Assembly (NCBI RefSeq): GCF_013607875.1
Contig: NZ_VDES01000002.1
Location: forward strand, 124,001 to 188,000
DNA length: 64,000 nt
Direction: 5' to 3'
DNA from: Blastomonas ursincola
GTDB taxonomy: Bacteria > Pseudomonadota > Alphaproteobacteria > Sphingomonadales > Sphingomonadaceae
Part shown: piece by piece, positions 53,216 to 61,214 of the stretch
Layout of the letters: every line of letters begins with the position of its first letter
How positions within the stretch are numbered: the first letter of the stretch is position 1
Made by a program: the position numbers and the translations under genes
Notes under the pieces: generated by a model
What the model saw: the letters and a program-made list of their open reading frames with translations, nothing else
Told to the model about the DNA's origin: nothing
Databases searched by the model: none

Positions 53216-53565
53216 TCGAGCCTCGGCTGGCGACGCATGTACGGATCGAGGCGCTCAAGCGGCTCACCGCTGCATCAGGCGGCTTTGCCACGATCATCGC
53301 CAAAGGGGACCCGGTATCGGGCGCGATCCTTATCGCGCGGACGGTTCGCGGACAGGACAATGCGCTGTTCGAACTGTTCCGCGGGCTCGATGGCCAGGCG
53401 GAGTGGCAGGAGGTGTGGAGCGACGATTCCGGCTCGCTGGCGCGCCAGGGCAGCATGGACGAATATGTCGAGCGACGCCGTCTTCGCGATGCGGACTTGT
53501 GGATTATCGAACTGGATGTCGCCAGCCGCGCACAGTTCAACGCGATAATGGGTCAGACGAGTTGA
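53212..53565 (+). CDS. DUF1491 family protein
   Basis: A 117-residue soluble protein matching the alphaproteobacterial DUF1491 family: RLATHVRIEALKRLTAASGG, GDPVSGAILI and YVERRRLRDADLWIIELD. Function unknown. The GTG start is inside the stop of the thioesterase gene, so the two are co-translated. No signal or membrane helix. Confidence 0.82.
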   Translation: MIEPRLATHVRIEALKRLTAASGGFATIIAKGDPVSGAILIARTVRGQDNALFELFRGLDGQAEWQEVWSDDSGSLARQGSMDEYVERRRLRDADLWIIELDVASRAQFNAIMGQTS

Positions 53566-53760
53566 CTCATTATCCCGGCTGCTAGAGGGGCCGCTGCACC
53601 GATCAACGCGCAGGCGGCTCATATGGTTCCCCGGCTTTTCAAGGCCAGAGAAGAACAGGGCTAGCACGCAGACGGGGGGTTTCCCTTCCGGAACCGGCCG
53701 GGCTTTCATGCCTGATCCCAGTTCCGGCCGTGGTGATCCACCGCACAGTCAAAGTTTGTA

Positions 53761-54423
53761 ATGAGTAAGATCCTCAAGGTCGCCAGCATGGCCGCCATGA
53801 CAGTTTATTCGATTGTCACCTTCTCTCTCACCGACGCGTCAGCCGCCCTTGCATCGCCGCTGATTGCCGACATGATCCAGCCGGTTCCCGCCCAGACGAG
53901 CGAAACCACCGCCTCCAGCGCTGATGAAGCCGCTGTCGTAGCCGGTGCTGCCTCGGCCGAAACCGCTCCCCAGCAGATCGACACCCAGACCGCCCAGCCG
54001 CCGCTCAAGGCTGAAAGCCTGGCGCAGCTCGTGTCGATGTCCGACATGCCCGCCGAAATCGACGAGGAAACCCGTTGTCTCGCGGGTGCCGTCTATTTCG
54101 AATCCAAGGGCGAGACCCTCAACGGCCAGCTCGCCGTCGCCAAGGTGGTGATCGCGCGCCGCGATTCGGGCCGCTTCGCCAGCAGCCTGTGCGGCGTGGT
54201 CTATCAGCCCAGCCAGTTCTCGTTCGTTCGCGGCGGCCGCATGCCCGCCATTCCCACCGCCAGCCAGGACTGGAAGGAAGCCGTCGCCATCGCGCAGATC
54301 GCGATGAAGGACAGCTGGGACAGCCCGGTCGAAGGCGCGCTGTTCTTCCATGCGCGTCATGTCTCGCCGGGCTGGCGCATGCAGCGCCTCGCCGCGGTCG
54401 ACAATCACGTCTTCTATCGCTGA
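53761..54423 (+). CDS. SleB-type cell wall hydrolase, exported
   Basis: A 220-residue protein with an N-terminal hydrophobic export signal (VASMAAMTVYSIVTFSLTDA), an Ala/Thr-rich linker of about 60 residues, and a Hydrolase_2 (SleB/CwlJ) domain: CLAGAVYFESKGETLNGQLA (catalytic Glu), VVIARRDSGRF, QPSQFSFVRGG and GALFFHARHVSPGW. It is probably a lytic transglycosylase-like peptidoglycan enzyme. It is monocistronic and followed by two hairpins, the second a clear terminator. Confidence 0.88.
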   Translation: MSKILKVASMAAMTVYSIVTFSLTDASAALASPLIADMIQPVPAQTSETTASSADEAAVVAGAASAETAPQQIDTQTAQPPLKAESLAQLVSMSDMPAEIDEETRCLAGAVYFESKGETLNGQLAVAKVVIARRDSGRFASSLCGVVYQPSQFSFVRGGRMPAIPTASQDWKEAVAIAQIAMKDSWDSPVEGALFFHARHVSPGWRMQRLAAVDNHVFYR

Positions 54424-54462
54424 TCGCCTGGCCTCAGGGCCAGCCACGACAGCTTCAGAGCT

Positions 54463-54523
54463 AGTCCTTTGGGTCGCAAAGGACTGAGGCGGGCGCTCCT
54501 CTAGCGTCCGCCTCGACCTTTTT
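54463..54523 (+). terminator. Tandem hairpins with intrinsic terminator after the SleB-type gene
   Basis: A perfect 9-bp stem AGTCCTTTG/CAAAGGACT (54463-54485) is followed at once by an 11-bp stem GAGGCGGGCGC/GCGTCCGCCTC (54486-54514, one G-T pair) and GACCTTTTT. The second hairpin is a textbook terminator. Confidence 0.88.
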
Positions 54524-54617
54524 GCGCGTAGGGAAAGCGCATGAAGAAAGGACCGGCAGCTTGGGGGCTACCGGTCCAGTCGGGTTTCTACCAAGGGTGT
54601 GGTAAAGGCTTGGCGCG

Positions 54618-55007
54618 TCAGCTGCCGACGGCGATGCGTTCGCCGGGCTTGAAGGTCTCGCCGGCTTCGGCGCGGGCGATCAGCGTGACCATAGCGCGCT
54701 GGCCGCTCTCTTCGGTTTCGCGGACGCAATTCTTGTAATCGCTCACTTCACGCAGCGGGCCGCGCGGCAGGCTGCCGCAGACCTGGGTGGTGGCGGCACG
54801 CAGCCGGTGCTCGAGCGTCGCTGCGCCCTCGGGCGTGGTGAGGTCGAGATCGACGAACGGCACTTCGATGCTGCGAACGACGCGGTTGCCGCTGACCTGC
54901 TCGGTCACGACCGGCTTGGCCTGGACGGCGGCGGAAAACACGATGGCCGAAGCGGCAGCAGCGGCGAGTGTGCGGGTGGCAATGGGGGCAAGAGCACGGG
55001 CGAACAT
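54618..55007 (-). CDS. UrcA family protein
   Basis: A 129-residue exported protein of the UrcA family. The signal is ATRTLAAAAASAIVFSAAVQA; the mature part has VDLDLTTPEGAATLEHRLRA and two cysteines (QVCGSLP and YKNCVRE) spaced as in the family, likely a disulphide. UrcA proteins are small periplasmic proteins of unknown role, frequent in sphingomonads. AAGGACCCCCC precedes the ATG. The leader contains a long hairpin (55046-55082). Confidence 0.83.
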   Translation of the reverse strand: MFARALAPIATRTLAAAAASAIVFSAAVQAKPVVTEQVSGNRVVRSIEVPFVDLDLTTPEGAATLEHRLRAATTQVCGSLPRGPLREVSDYKNCVRETEESGQRAMVTLIARAEAGETFKPGERIAVGS

Positions 55008-55045
55008 GGGGGGGTCCTTTCTGGGGCAAGCTCACTGAACGATGT

Positions 55046-55082
55046 GGCCGGTCCTGGGGTAAGGGTCCCTTCAGGACCGGCC
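55046..55082 (-). promoter_or_regulatory. Stem-loop in the urcA 5' leader
   Basis: GGCCGGTCCT (55046-55055) and AGGACCGGCC (55073-55082) form a perfect 10-bp stem; the 17-base loop contains a second small palindrome, AAGGGTCCCTT. It lies 39-75 nt upstream of the urcA start codon. Confidence 0.5.
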
Positions 55083-55372
55083 TTGTTGTTGTTTGCCGCC
55101 GATGTCCGGCCTGGGGAGCTATGGAGCATCGGCGACATCATCTGGATAGGGCAGGGCGCGCCGACGCGCGCGCCGCGCTCGACAAGGGCGCAGCAGATGT
55201 CGCTCAACGACTACAGCTGTCGACGAACGACACAGCCGCATCGACCAATGTAACATATGCAAAGAAAGCGTCACCGAATCGGCAAGAAACGGTCATTCTT
55301 CCGCTACGGAAAGCTGGGGGCCGTCATCCAATACGGGATTTCGCGAGCGATTCCTCCGGATTCTCCGCGCGG

Positions 55373-55388
55373 GGTTCCACGTGGAACC
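55373..55388. other. parS-like site 4 (after thiSG)
   Basis: GGTTCCACGTGGAACC, a perfect palindrome sharing the TTCCACGTGGAA core with site 1; only the outer bases differ. It lies 4 bases past the thiSG stop, about 8 kb right of the presumed origin. Confidence 0.75.
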
Positions 55389-55391
55389 CGG

Positions 55392-56408
55392 TCAGATCAG
55401 CCCGGCGAGAGGGCTGGAGGGATCGGCGTATTTGCGCGTGCCCATGCGGCCGGCAAGATAGGCCTCCCGGCCGGCTTCGACCGCCAGCTTCATCGCGCGC
55501 GCCATGCGGATCGGGTCCTTCGCTTCGGCGATCGCGGTGTTCATCAGCACGCCATCGCAGCCCAGTTCCATCGCGATCGCGGCATCGGACGCGGTGCCGA
55601 CGCCAGCATCGACCAGGACGGGCACCTTGGCGTTCTCGACGATCAGCCGGATGGTGACCCGGTTCTGGATGCCCAGCCCCGATCCGATCGGCGCGCCGAG
55701 CGGCATGATCGCGACCGCGCCGGCATCTTCCAGCCGTTTCGCGCCAATGGGATCGTCAACGCAATAGACCATCGGCTTGAAGCCTTCCTTGGCCAGGATC
55801 TCGGTCGCGCGCAGCGTCTCGTGCATGTCGGGATAAAGCGTCTTCGCCTCGCCCAGAACCTCGAGCTTGACCAGATCCCAACCGCCTGCCTCGCGCGCCA
55901 GGCGCAGCGTTCGGATAGCCTCCTCGCCGGTGAAACAGCCGGCGGTGTTGGGCAGATAGGTGATCTTCTTCGGGTCGATAAAGTCGGTCAGCATCGGTGC
56001 GCCCGGATCCGACACGTTGACGCGGCGCACCGCGACGGTGACGATCTCGGCTCCTGACGCCTCAACCGCAGCGGCGTTCTGCGCGAAATCCTTGTACTTG
56101 CCGGTGCCGACGATGAGCCGCGAGCGGAAGGTGTGACCCGCGACGGTCCAGCTGTCATCGGCAACAGCCGCCTGATGATCGCCGCCGCCGACGAAATGCA
56201 CGATCTCCAGCCGGTCGCCATCCTGCACGGTGACATCGCCGAGCGTCGAGCGCGGCACAATCTCCAGATTGCGCTCGACCGCGACCTTGGCGGCATCGAG
56301 CCCCAGCGTGCCGACGAGCGCGGCGATGCTCTGGCCGGCGGCAACGCGGCGCGGCTCGCCGTTGATATAGATGCTGATCTGGGCGGTTTCGGTGGAGGTG
56401 CTGGTCAT
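55392..56408 (-). CDS. thiG: ThiS-ThiG fusion: sulfur carrier and thiazole synthase
   Basis: A 338-residue fusion. Residues 10-76 are a ThiS ubiquitin-like domain ([29 protein letters not shown]); from about 86 on it is a ThiG TIM barrel ([22 protein letters not shown] with the imine-forming Lys, [37 protein letters not shown]). ThiG makes the thiazole phosphate of thiamin using sulfur from the ThiS C-terminal thiocarboxylate. Here the Gly74-Gly-Gly76 is internal. No TPP riboswitch fits in the 67-bp upstream gap, and no other thi genes are near. Confidence 0.9.
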   Translation of the reverse strand: MTSTSTETAQISIYINGEPRRVAAGQSIAALVGTLGLDAAKVAVERNLEIVPRSTLGDVTVQDGDRLEIVHFVGGGDHQAAVADDSWTVAGHTFRSRLIVGTGKYKDFAQNAAAVEASGAEIVTVAVRRVNVSDPGAPMLTDFIDPKKITYLPNTAGCFTGEEAIRTLRLAREAGGWDLVKLEVLGEAKTLYPDMHETLRATEILAKEGFKPMVYCVDDPIGAKRLEDAGAVAIMPLGAPIGSGLGIQNRVTIRLIVENAKVPVLVDAGVGTASDAAIAMELGCDGVLMNTAIAEAKDPIRMARAMKLAVEAGREAYLAGRMGTRKYADPSSPLAGLI

Positions 56409-56475
56409 AGGGCGCGACTCTTGGCGCGGATCAAGGGGCTAGGGCAAGCCCCAATATTGGCAATCGTGATTGCGT

Positions 56476-56853
56476 TCAGTGCTGACGCGCGGCGCGATAG
56501 TTCAGCAGATGTGCAATGCTGAGCAGCGCGACGCCGGTGAGCGTCAGCGCATATTCCCATGAACCGCCATGCGGCACGGTCATCGCGGCGAGCATCGCGG
56601 CAATGCCGGTCGAACCGATGGCGAGCGGTGTCCAGGCCCCGTGCAGCCGGACGCCATGGCCCAGCGCCAGCGCCGCCATGATCGCTGCCAGAGCAAAGCC
56701 GATCTCGTGCACCCAGGGAGAGAGGAAGATGCCGCCCATCGAGGCGAATCCCGCCACCAGCCACAGGCCTGCCGCGCAATGCACCATGCACAGCGCAGAC
56801 AGCGCAATCGCGGCCGAATCGAGCTGGCCGGACCGGGTGATACGAGACAACAT
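56476..56853 (-). CDS. MerC domain membrane protein
   Basis: A 125-residue protein with four helices and the MerC pattern DSAAIALSALCMVHCAAGLW (Cys and His-Cys), then GGIFLSPWVHEIGFALAAIM. MerC proteins carry Hg(II) in mer operons, but no merR, merA or merT is here; isolated chromosomal MerC proteins in sphingomonads may serve other metals. The ATG at 56853 and the GTG at 56862 are both possible. A short palindromic AT-rich site lies just upstream. Confidence 0.8.
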   Translation of the reverse strand: MLSRITRSGQLDSAAIALSALCMVHCAAGLWLVAGFASMGGIFLSPWVHEIGFALAAIMAALALGHGVRLHGAWTPLAIGSTGIAAMLAAMTVPHGGSWEYALTLTGVALLSIAHLLNYRAARQH

Positions 56854-56866
56854 GGCCTGCACATAG

Positions 56867-56884
56867 GTGATATGATATCATTGC
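56867..56884. promoter_or_regulatory. Possible operator upstream of merC-like gene
   Basis: GTGATATGATATCATTGC, with a perfect 10-bp core palindrome ATGATATCAT (56872-56881). It lies in the 126-bp divergent gap between the merC-like gene and ctaA. A Fur/Zur-type metal regulator is one possible user; this is inference from position and AT-rich symmetry. Confidence 0.35.
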
Positions 56885-56979
56885 GCAATCCGGCTTTACC
56901 AACAATCTCGCCACGACGCGATGAGCCGTGCCGAAAAACCCCTTGCAAGCGGGGCATCGCCGTCCGAAATGCGTGCATC

Positions 56980-58047
56980 ATGACCAGCCTGTCGCACCCC
57001 CGGATCGCCACGCCGCTGTCGCCCGACCGCAGCACGCCCAATGCCATCGCCATCTGGCTCTACGGTGTCGCCCTGCTGGTCTTCTGCATGGTGGTCGTGG
57101 GCGGGATCACCCGGCTGACCGAATCGGGCCTGTCGATCACCGAATGGAATGTGGTCACCGGTACCCTGCCGCCGCTGTCCGAGGCGGCCTGGGTCGCCGA
57201 GTTCGAGAAATACAAGCGCATCCCCGAATATATCGAGGTCAATGCCGGCATGTCGCTGGCCGAGTTCAAGACCATCTATTTCTGGGAATATGTCCACCGG
57301 CTGCTCGGGCGGCTCGTCGGAGTCGCCTTCGCCCTGCCCTTCGCCTGGTTCGCCGTCCGCCGCGCGATTCCGCAGGGCTATGGCTGGCGGCTGTTCGCGC
57401 TGTTCGCGCTGGGCGGTCTGCAGGGGGCGATCGGCTGGTGGATGGTCGCCTCCGGGCTGACCGAGCGTACCGATGTCAGCCATTTCCGGCTCGCGGTGCA
57501 CCTGCTCAACGCGCTGTTCATCATGGCCGGGCTGATCTGGACCGCGCGCGACCTGCAGGTGCTCGCGCGCGATCCTGAAGCGCGGCCGGCGCGCATGACC
57601 GGGCTGGCGCTGGTGACGATCCTGGTCCTCTTCGTGCAGCTGCTGCTCGGCGCCTGGGTCGCCGGGCTCAACGCGGGCTATGCCGCCAAGAGCTGGCCGC
57701 TGATGAACGGCAGCTTCGTTCCCGTCGATATCGACTGGTCGCAGGGGATATTGCATGCGCTGACCCATGACCCGTTCCTGCTGCATTTCCTGCACCGCTG
57801 GTGGGCCTTTGTCGCGGTCGCTGCGCTGGTCGTGATGGCGCGTGCGGTGCGCAAGGCCGATCGGCCTGCCTCGGTCGCGATCCACAGCGCGTTCGGCGTG
57901 CAGGTGCTGCTCGGCATCGCCACGGTGATGAGCAGCGTCGATCTGCACCTGGCCGTGCTGCACCAGGCGGTGGGCGCGATCCTGGTCGGCACCGTCGCCT
58001 GGGGTGCGCACAGCCTGGGCCGTCAGGGTGCGACGCGCCCGGCATGA
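56980..58047 (+). CDS. ctaA: Haem A synthase (COX15/CtaA)
   Basis: A 355-residue membrane enzyme with eight helices that oxidises haem O to haem A for cytochrome aa3 oxidase. Conserved blocks are GGITRLTESGLSITEWN, YFWEYVHRLLGRLVGVAFAL (His), SHFRLAVHLLNALFIM (His), LLHFLHRWWAFVAVAAL (His) and LAVLHQAVGAILVG (His). The start at 56980 lies about 45 residues before the first helix. It overlaps cutA by 4 bp. Confidence 0.93.
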   Translation: MTSLSHPRIATPLSPDRSTPNAIAIWLYGVALLVFCMVVVGGITRLTESGLSITEWNVVTGTLPPLSEAAWVAEFEKYKRIPEYIEVNAGMSLAEFKTIYFWEYVHRLLGRLVGVAFALPFAWFAVRRAIPQGYGWRLFALFALGGLQGAIGWWMVASGLTERTDVSHFRLAVHLLNALFIMAGLIWTARDLQVLARDPEARPARMTGLALVTILVLFVQLLLGAWVAGLNAGYAAKSWPLMNGSFVPVDIDWSQGILHALTHDPFLLHFLHRWWAFVAVAALVVMARAVRKADRPASVAIHSAFGVQVLLGIATVMSSVDLHLAVLHQAVGAILVGTVAWGAHSLGRQGATRPA

Positions 58048-58394
58048 TCGGCGATTCGATGATCGACTCCAGCGCGATCCGGCTGGTCTACTGCCCCTTT
58101 GCCGACAAGGAGGAGGCGCAGACGATCGCACGCACCGTGGTGCGCGAACAGCTTGCCGCCTGCGCCAATGTGCTGGGGACGGTCCAGTCGATCTATCACT
58201 GGAATGGTGAGCTGACCGAACAGGCCGAGGTGCCGGTGCTGTTCAAGACCGCGCTGCCCCAGTCCAAGGCGCTGGTCGCCCGGATCGTGCATCTGCACAG
58301 CTATGACGAGCCGGCAGTGCTGGTGCTGCCGGTCGAATATTGTCCGCCCAGCTTTCGCGCCTGGGTGCTTGGCCAGACCTTGGCGATCGATTGA
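58044..58394 (+). CDS. cutA: CutA-like divalent-cation tolerance protein
   Basis: A 116-residue trimeric PII-like fold protein. Characteristic are LVYCPFADKEEAQTIARTVV, QLAACANVLGTVQSIYHWNG, VPVLFKTALPQ and LHSYDEPAVLVLPV. CutA is linked to copper and other metal tolerance; the exact role is unclear. ATGA overlap with ctaA; a later ATG at 58059 is possible. It closes a short ctaA-cutA unit next to the MerC-like gene. Confidence 0.9.
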   Translation: MIGDSMIDSSAIRLVYCPFADKEEAQTIARTVVREQLAACANVLGTVQSIYHWNGELTEQAEVPVLFKTALPQSKALVARIVHLHSYDEPAVLVLPVEYCPPSFRAWVLGQTLAID

Positions 58395-58471
58395 GCCGCG
58401 CCGGGCGACGGCTCCTTCGGATGGTGCGAATCGAGGCTTTTCCCGGACTCCTCTGGGGTCGGAAAGCCGAT

Positions 58472-58485
58472 GGTATCATGATACC
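58472..58485. promoter_or_regulatory. 14-bp perfect palindrome upstream of rplM
   Basis: GGTATCATGATACC lies in the 267-bp gap between cutA and rplM, 24 bases before a TTGACG (58509-58514) that could be a -35 element with a poor -10 (TCATTA, 58531-58536). It might be an operator; nothing here names the regulator. Confidence 0.4.
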
Positions 58486-58661
58486 CTACGCCAAAACCCC
58501 CAAAATGCTTGACGAATCGGGACCTGATCGTCATTAGCCGCGCTTCGTTCAGGCCTGCTGACCAGCGGCCTGTCGTGTCACGGAAATCTGTCAGCCGGTC
58601 GCACTTCACGATCCATCCGATCGAGAACCGCAGCGGAGGACGTTTTGGAAGGTTGAAGGCC

Positions 58662-59141
58662 ATGAAGGCTTTGCTCAAGACCACCAAGTCGATCAAGCCG
58701 GCTGAGGTGGAAAAGAAATGGCATATTATCGATGCCGATGGACTGGTGGTCGGCCGCGTCGCGGTGATCATCGCCAACATCCTGCGCGGCAAGCACAAGC
58801 CGAGCTACACCCCGCATGTCGATTGCGGTGACCATGTCATCGTCATCAACGCCGGCAAGGTCCAGCTGACCGGCAACAAGCGCAGCGACAAGGTCTATTA
58901 CAAGCACACCGGCTATATCGGTGGCATCAAGGAAGTGACCGCCGCCAAGGTGCTGGACGGCCGCTTCCCCGAGCGTGTGCTTGAAAAGGCGGTGGAGCGC
59001 ATGGTTCCCCGTGGTCCGCTGGGTCGCCAGCAGATGCGCAACCTGCACCTCTTCACCGGAACCGAACATCCGCATGCCGGCCAGCAGCCCGAAGTGCTCG
59101 ACGTGGCCTCGCTCAACCGCAAGAACAAGGTGGGTGCATAA
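58662..59141 (+). CDS. rplM: 50S ribosomal protein L13
   Basis: A 159-residue L13. Typical blocks are [60 protein letters not shown] and [20 protein letters not shown]. It is an early assembly protein of the large subunit. The ATG at 58662 has GGAAGGTTGAAGG upstream. It overlaps rpsI by one base (TAATG). The 120-base leader may have regulatory structure. Confidence 0.97.
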   Translation: MKALLKTTKSIKPAEVEKKWHIIDADGLVVGRVAVIIANILRGKHKPSYTPHVDCGDHVIVINAGKVQLTGNKRSDKVYYKHTGYIGGIKEVTAAKVLDGRFPERVLEKAVERMVPRGPLGRQQMRNLHLFTGTEHPHAGQQPEVLDVASLNRKNKVGA

Positions 59142-59647
59142 TGTCTGATACCGTGCAATCCCTGTCCGACATCAAGGACATCGCCGCCGACATCGAAACC
59201 ACCGACGCGCCCGTCGCCAAGGTTTCGAACGCCCCGCTGCGCGAGCAGGAGCTCGACAAGCAGGGCCGCGCCTATGCCACCGGTCGCCGCAAGGACGCCG
59301 TGGCCCGCGTGTGGCTGAAGCCCGGCACCGGCAAGATCATCGTGAACAAGCGCGATCAGGCCGTGTATTTCGCCCGCCCGACGCTGCGTCTCGTGATCAA
59401 CCAGGTGTTCGACATCACCGACCGCAAGGATCAGTATGACGTGATCTGCACCGTCAAGGGCGGCGGTCTTTCGGGCCAGGCTGGCGCGGTCAAGCACGGC
59501 ATCAGCCAGGCGCTGACCAAGTACGAACCGGCGCTGCGCAGCACGGTCAAGCAGGCAGGCTTCCTGACCCGCGACAGCCGCACCGTCGAGCGCAAGAAGT
59601 ACGGCAAGGCCAAGGCGCGCAAGAGCTTCCAGTTCTCGAAGCGCTGA
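59141..59647 (+). CDS. rpsI: 30S ribosomal protein S9
   Basis: A 168-residue S9 with an N-terminal acidic extension of about 45 residues common in alphaproteobacteria, then [40 protein letters not shown] and the C-terminal FQFSKR tail that reaches the P-site tRNA. Coupled to rplM. A terminator follows at 59741. Confidence 0.97.
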   Translation: MSDTVQSLSDIKDIAADIETTDAPVAKVSNAPLREQELDKQGRAYATGRRKDAVARVWLKPGTGKIIVNKRDQAVYFARPTLRLVINQVFDITDRKDQYDVICTVKGGGLSGQAGAVKHGISQALTKYEPALRSTVKQAGFLTRDSRTVERKKYGKAKARKSFQFSKR

Positions 59648-59740
59648 TGCGTCTGGTCGCCGGGGTCTTCGGACTCCGTGCGATGCCGCTATGAAAAACG
59701 GGGTGATCGCCCCCCTTGGATCGCGCTTTCAAGCGTCTCC

Positions 59741-59769
59741 ATCGGGGCAGCGATCGCCCCGATTTTCAT
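59741..59769 (+). terminator. Intrinsic terminator after rpsI
   Basis: ATCGGGGC (59741-59748) pairs with GCCCCGAT (59756-59763), loop AGCGATC, followed by TTTTCATTT. It ends the rplM-rpsI transcript before the tRNA-Trp gene. Confidence 0.85.
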
Positions 59770-59843
59770 TTCAGGCCGCCCGATCGGTGCAGCAGCGCTT
59801 GCACAGTGCGGTTGCACCCGCTAAGGGCGTCGCCTGCCCGCGA

Positions 59844-59919
59844 AGGAGTGTAGCTCAGCTGGTAGAGCGTCGGTCTCCAAAACCGAATGCCGGGGGTTCG
59901 AGTCCCTCCACTCCTGCCA
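59844..59919 (+). tRNA. tRNA-Trp (CCA anticodon)
   Basis: A full cloverleaf of 76 nt: acceptor AGGAGTG/CACTCCT, D arm GCTCAGCTGGTAGAGC, anticodon stem TCGGT/ACCGA with loop CTCCAAA (anticodon CCA), T arm GGGGGTTCGAGTCCCTC, encoded CCA. Its place just before secE-nusG is conserved in alphaproteobacteria. Confidence 0.97.
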
Positions 59920-60111
59920 GCGGCGATCAGTGCCTCCCCCAAGCGGGGCATCCCCTTCCATTGAATCCCCTTGCTTCTGCGGATTTGCGCGGCTATGGGG
60001 CTGTCTTTCTCCGACAGGGTGCATATATCGCGTTTCAGCCGGGCAAGGCTGGCGGCGATGTGTCTGCCGAAGCGGATATGCCCGCCCATCGGAGCAAGGA
60101 AAGTGAAGGCC

Positions 60112-60318
60112 ATGGCCAGCGAAGGAAAGAAGACCAGCCCCGGCGAGTTCGTGCGACAGGTGCGCACCGAAGCCTCGAAGGTCGTCTGGCCGAGCCGCCA
60201 GGAAACGGTGACCACCTCGATCATGGTGTTCATCCTGATGACCATCCTGGCGATCTTCTTCCTGACCGTCGATTCGATCTTCGGCGCCATCGTCAAGTGG
60301 CTGCTCACCCTGGCCTGA
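60112..60318 (+). CDS. secE: Preprotein translocase subunit SecE
   Basis: A 68-residue single-helix SecE. TSPGEFVRQVRTEASKVVWP is the amphipathic surface helix with the conserved Val-Trp-Pro, followed by the membrane span SIMVFILMTILAIFFLTVDS. It clamps SecY in the translocon. GTGAAGG precedes the ATG at 60112. nusG follows after 31 bp. Confidence 0.95.
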   Translation: MASEGKKTSPGEFVRQVRTEASKVVWPSRQETVTTSIMVFILMTILAIFFLTVDSIFGAIVKWLLTLA

Positions 60319-60349
60319 TCGCCAGTCCGCTGTTTTGAAAGAGAGTTGA

Positions 60350-60886
60350 ATGTCGCGCTGGTACATCATTCACGCTTATTCTGGCTTTGAGAACAAGGTC
60401 CGCGACGCGATTCTCGCCGATGCCGAGCGCATGGGCCTGTCGGCGCTGGTCGAGCAGGTCGAGGTGCCGACCGAGACCGTGACCGAAGTGCGCCGCGGCA
60501 AGAAGGTGCAGACCGAGCGCAAGTTCTTCCCCGGCTATGTGCTGGCCAAGCTCAAGATGACCGACGATGTCTATCACGTCGTCAAGAACACGCCCAAGGT
60601 CACCGGTTTTCTCGGCCCCAACGGCAAGCCCCAAGCGATCAGCGATGCCGAGGCCGCGCGCATCCTGAACACCAAGGAAGAAGCCGCCAACGCGCCGCGC
60701 GCCCGCATCGATGTCGATTACGAGATCGGCGATTCGGTCAAGGTGCTCGAAGGACCGTTCGCCAGCTTCAACGGCATCGTCGAGGAACTCGATTTCGACA
60801 AGGCCCGCGTCAAGGTCTCGGTCTCGATCTTCGGCCGCGCAACGCCGGTCGATCTCGATTTCGAGCATGTCGAGCTGGCGAAATAA
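60350..60886 (+). CDS. nusG: Transcription termination/antitermination protein NusG
   Basis: A 178-residue NusG. The N-terminal NGN domain is RWYIIHAYSGFENKVRDAIL and FFPGYVLAKLKM, and the C-terminal KOW domain is GDSVKVLEGPFASFNGIVEE and VSIFGRATPVDLDFEHVEL. It links RNA polymerase to Rho and the ribosome. Normally rplK follows closely; here 328 bp of repeats separate them. Confidence 0.97.
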   Translation: MSRWYIIHAYSGFENKVRDAILADAERMGLSALVEQVEVPTETVTEVRRGKKVQTERKFFPGYVLAKLKMTDDVYHVVKNTPKVTGFLGPNGKPQAISDAEAARILNTKEEAANAPRARIDVDYEIGDSVKVLEGPFASFNGIVEELDFDKARVKVSVSIFGRATPVDLDFEHVELAK

Positions 60887-60890
60887 GGGA

Positions 60891-60933
60891 GCATCGCAGG
60901 AAAAGTGGGAACCGGTTTTCCGGTTCGCGATGC
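60891..60933. repeat. 43-bp palindromic repeat with AAAAGTGGGAACCGG core
   Basis: Outer arms GCATCGC (60891-60897) and GCGATGC (60927-60933) enclose GGAAAAGTGGGAACCGG and GTTTTCC. The core resembles dispersed intergenic palindromes I know from rhizobia and other alphaproteobacteria. Confidence 0.7.
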
Positions 60934-60950
60934 GACCCACATGGAATTTT

Positions 60951-61112
60951 GCCCTCACCCCTTCAGGGGAGAGGGCAACGAGACTTGGCAGCTTGCTGCC
61001 TAGTCGCAGTGGGAGCGGGGCTCAGGCGTTCGATCCGGACGCATCCCCTCTCAACTCCGCGTAACCGGCAAGCCGGTAACGCTCCGTATCCTCTCCCCTG
61101 AAGGAGAGAGGA
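60951..61112. repeat. Composite inverted repeat between nusG and rplK
   Basis: GCCCTCACCCCTTCAGGGGA (from 60951) at the left and TCCTCTCCCCTGAAGGAGAG (from 61090) at the right are related inverted arms, each able to fold on itself. The centre has a further GTAACCGGCAAGCCGGTAAC hairpin (61061-61080). Confidence 0.6.
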
Positions 61113-61214
61113 TGCACCGTGCGGGAGATGCACCCTTCGGGTGGATCGCTTGACCGCTTAATTTGAGGGCGACGGGCACCTGCCTTTCGCCTGACAGAAT
61201 GAAGGAGTGCCATC

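Larger units (their letters stand above)
55008..55391. other. 384-bp gene-free region between thiSG and urcA
   Basis: No gene is supported. It holds the urcA leader with a 10-bp perfect inverted repeat (55046-55055 and 55073-55082), a stretch with moderate AT content near 55245-55265 that may contain the urcA promoter, and the parS-like site 4 at its right edge. No tRNA or clear small RNA was seen. Confidence 0.55.
60887..61214. other. 328-bp gene-free gap between nusG and rplK
   Basis: No gene is supported. It contains a 43-bp palindrome (60891-60933) and a longer composite of hairpins (about 60951-61112). The last 80 bases should carry the rplK leader and ribosome site (GAAGGAG at 61201). 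Confidence 0.65.

Noticed and set aside
56409-56475. TPP riboswitch before thiSG
   Set aside because: The gap is 67 bp and lacks the conserved thi-box features.
56476-56853. Part of a mercury resistance operon
   Set aside because: No merR, merA, merT or merP nearby; only the MerC domain is present.
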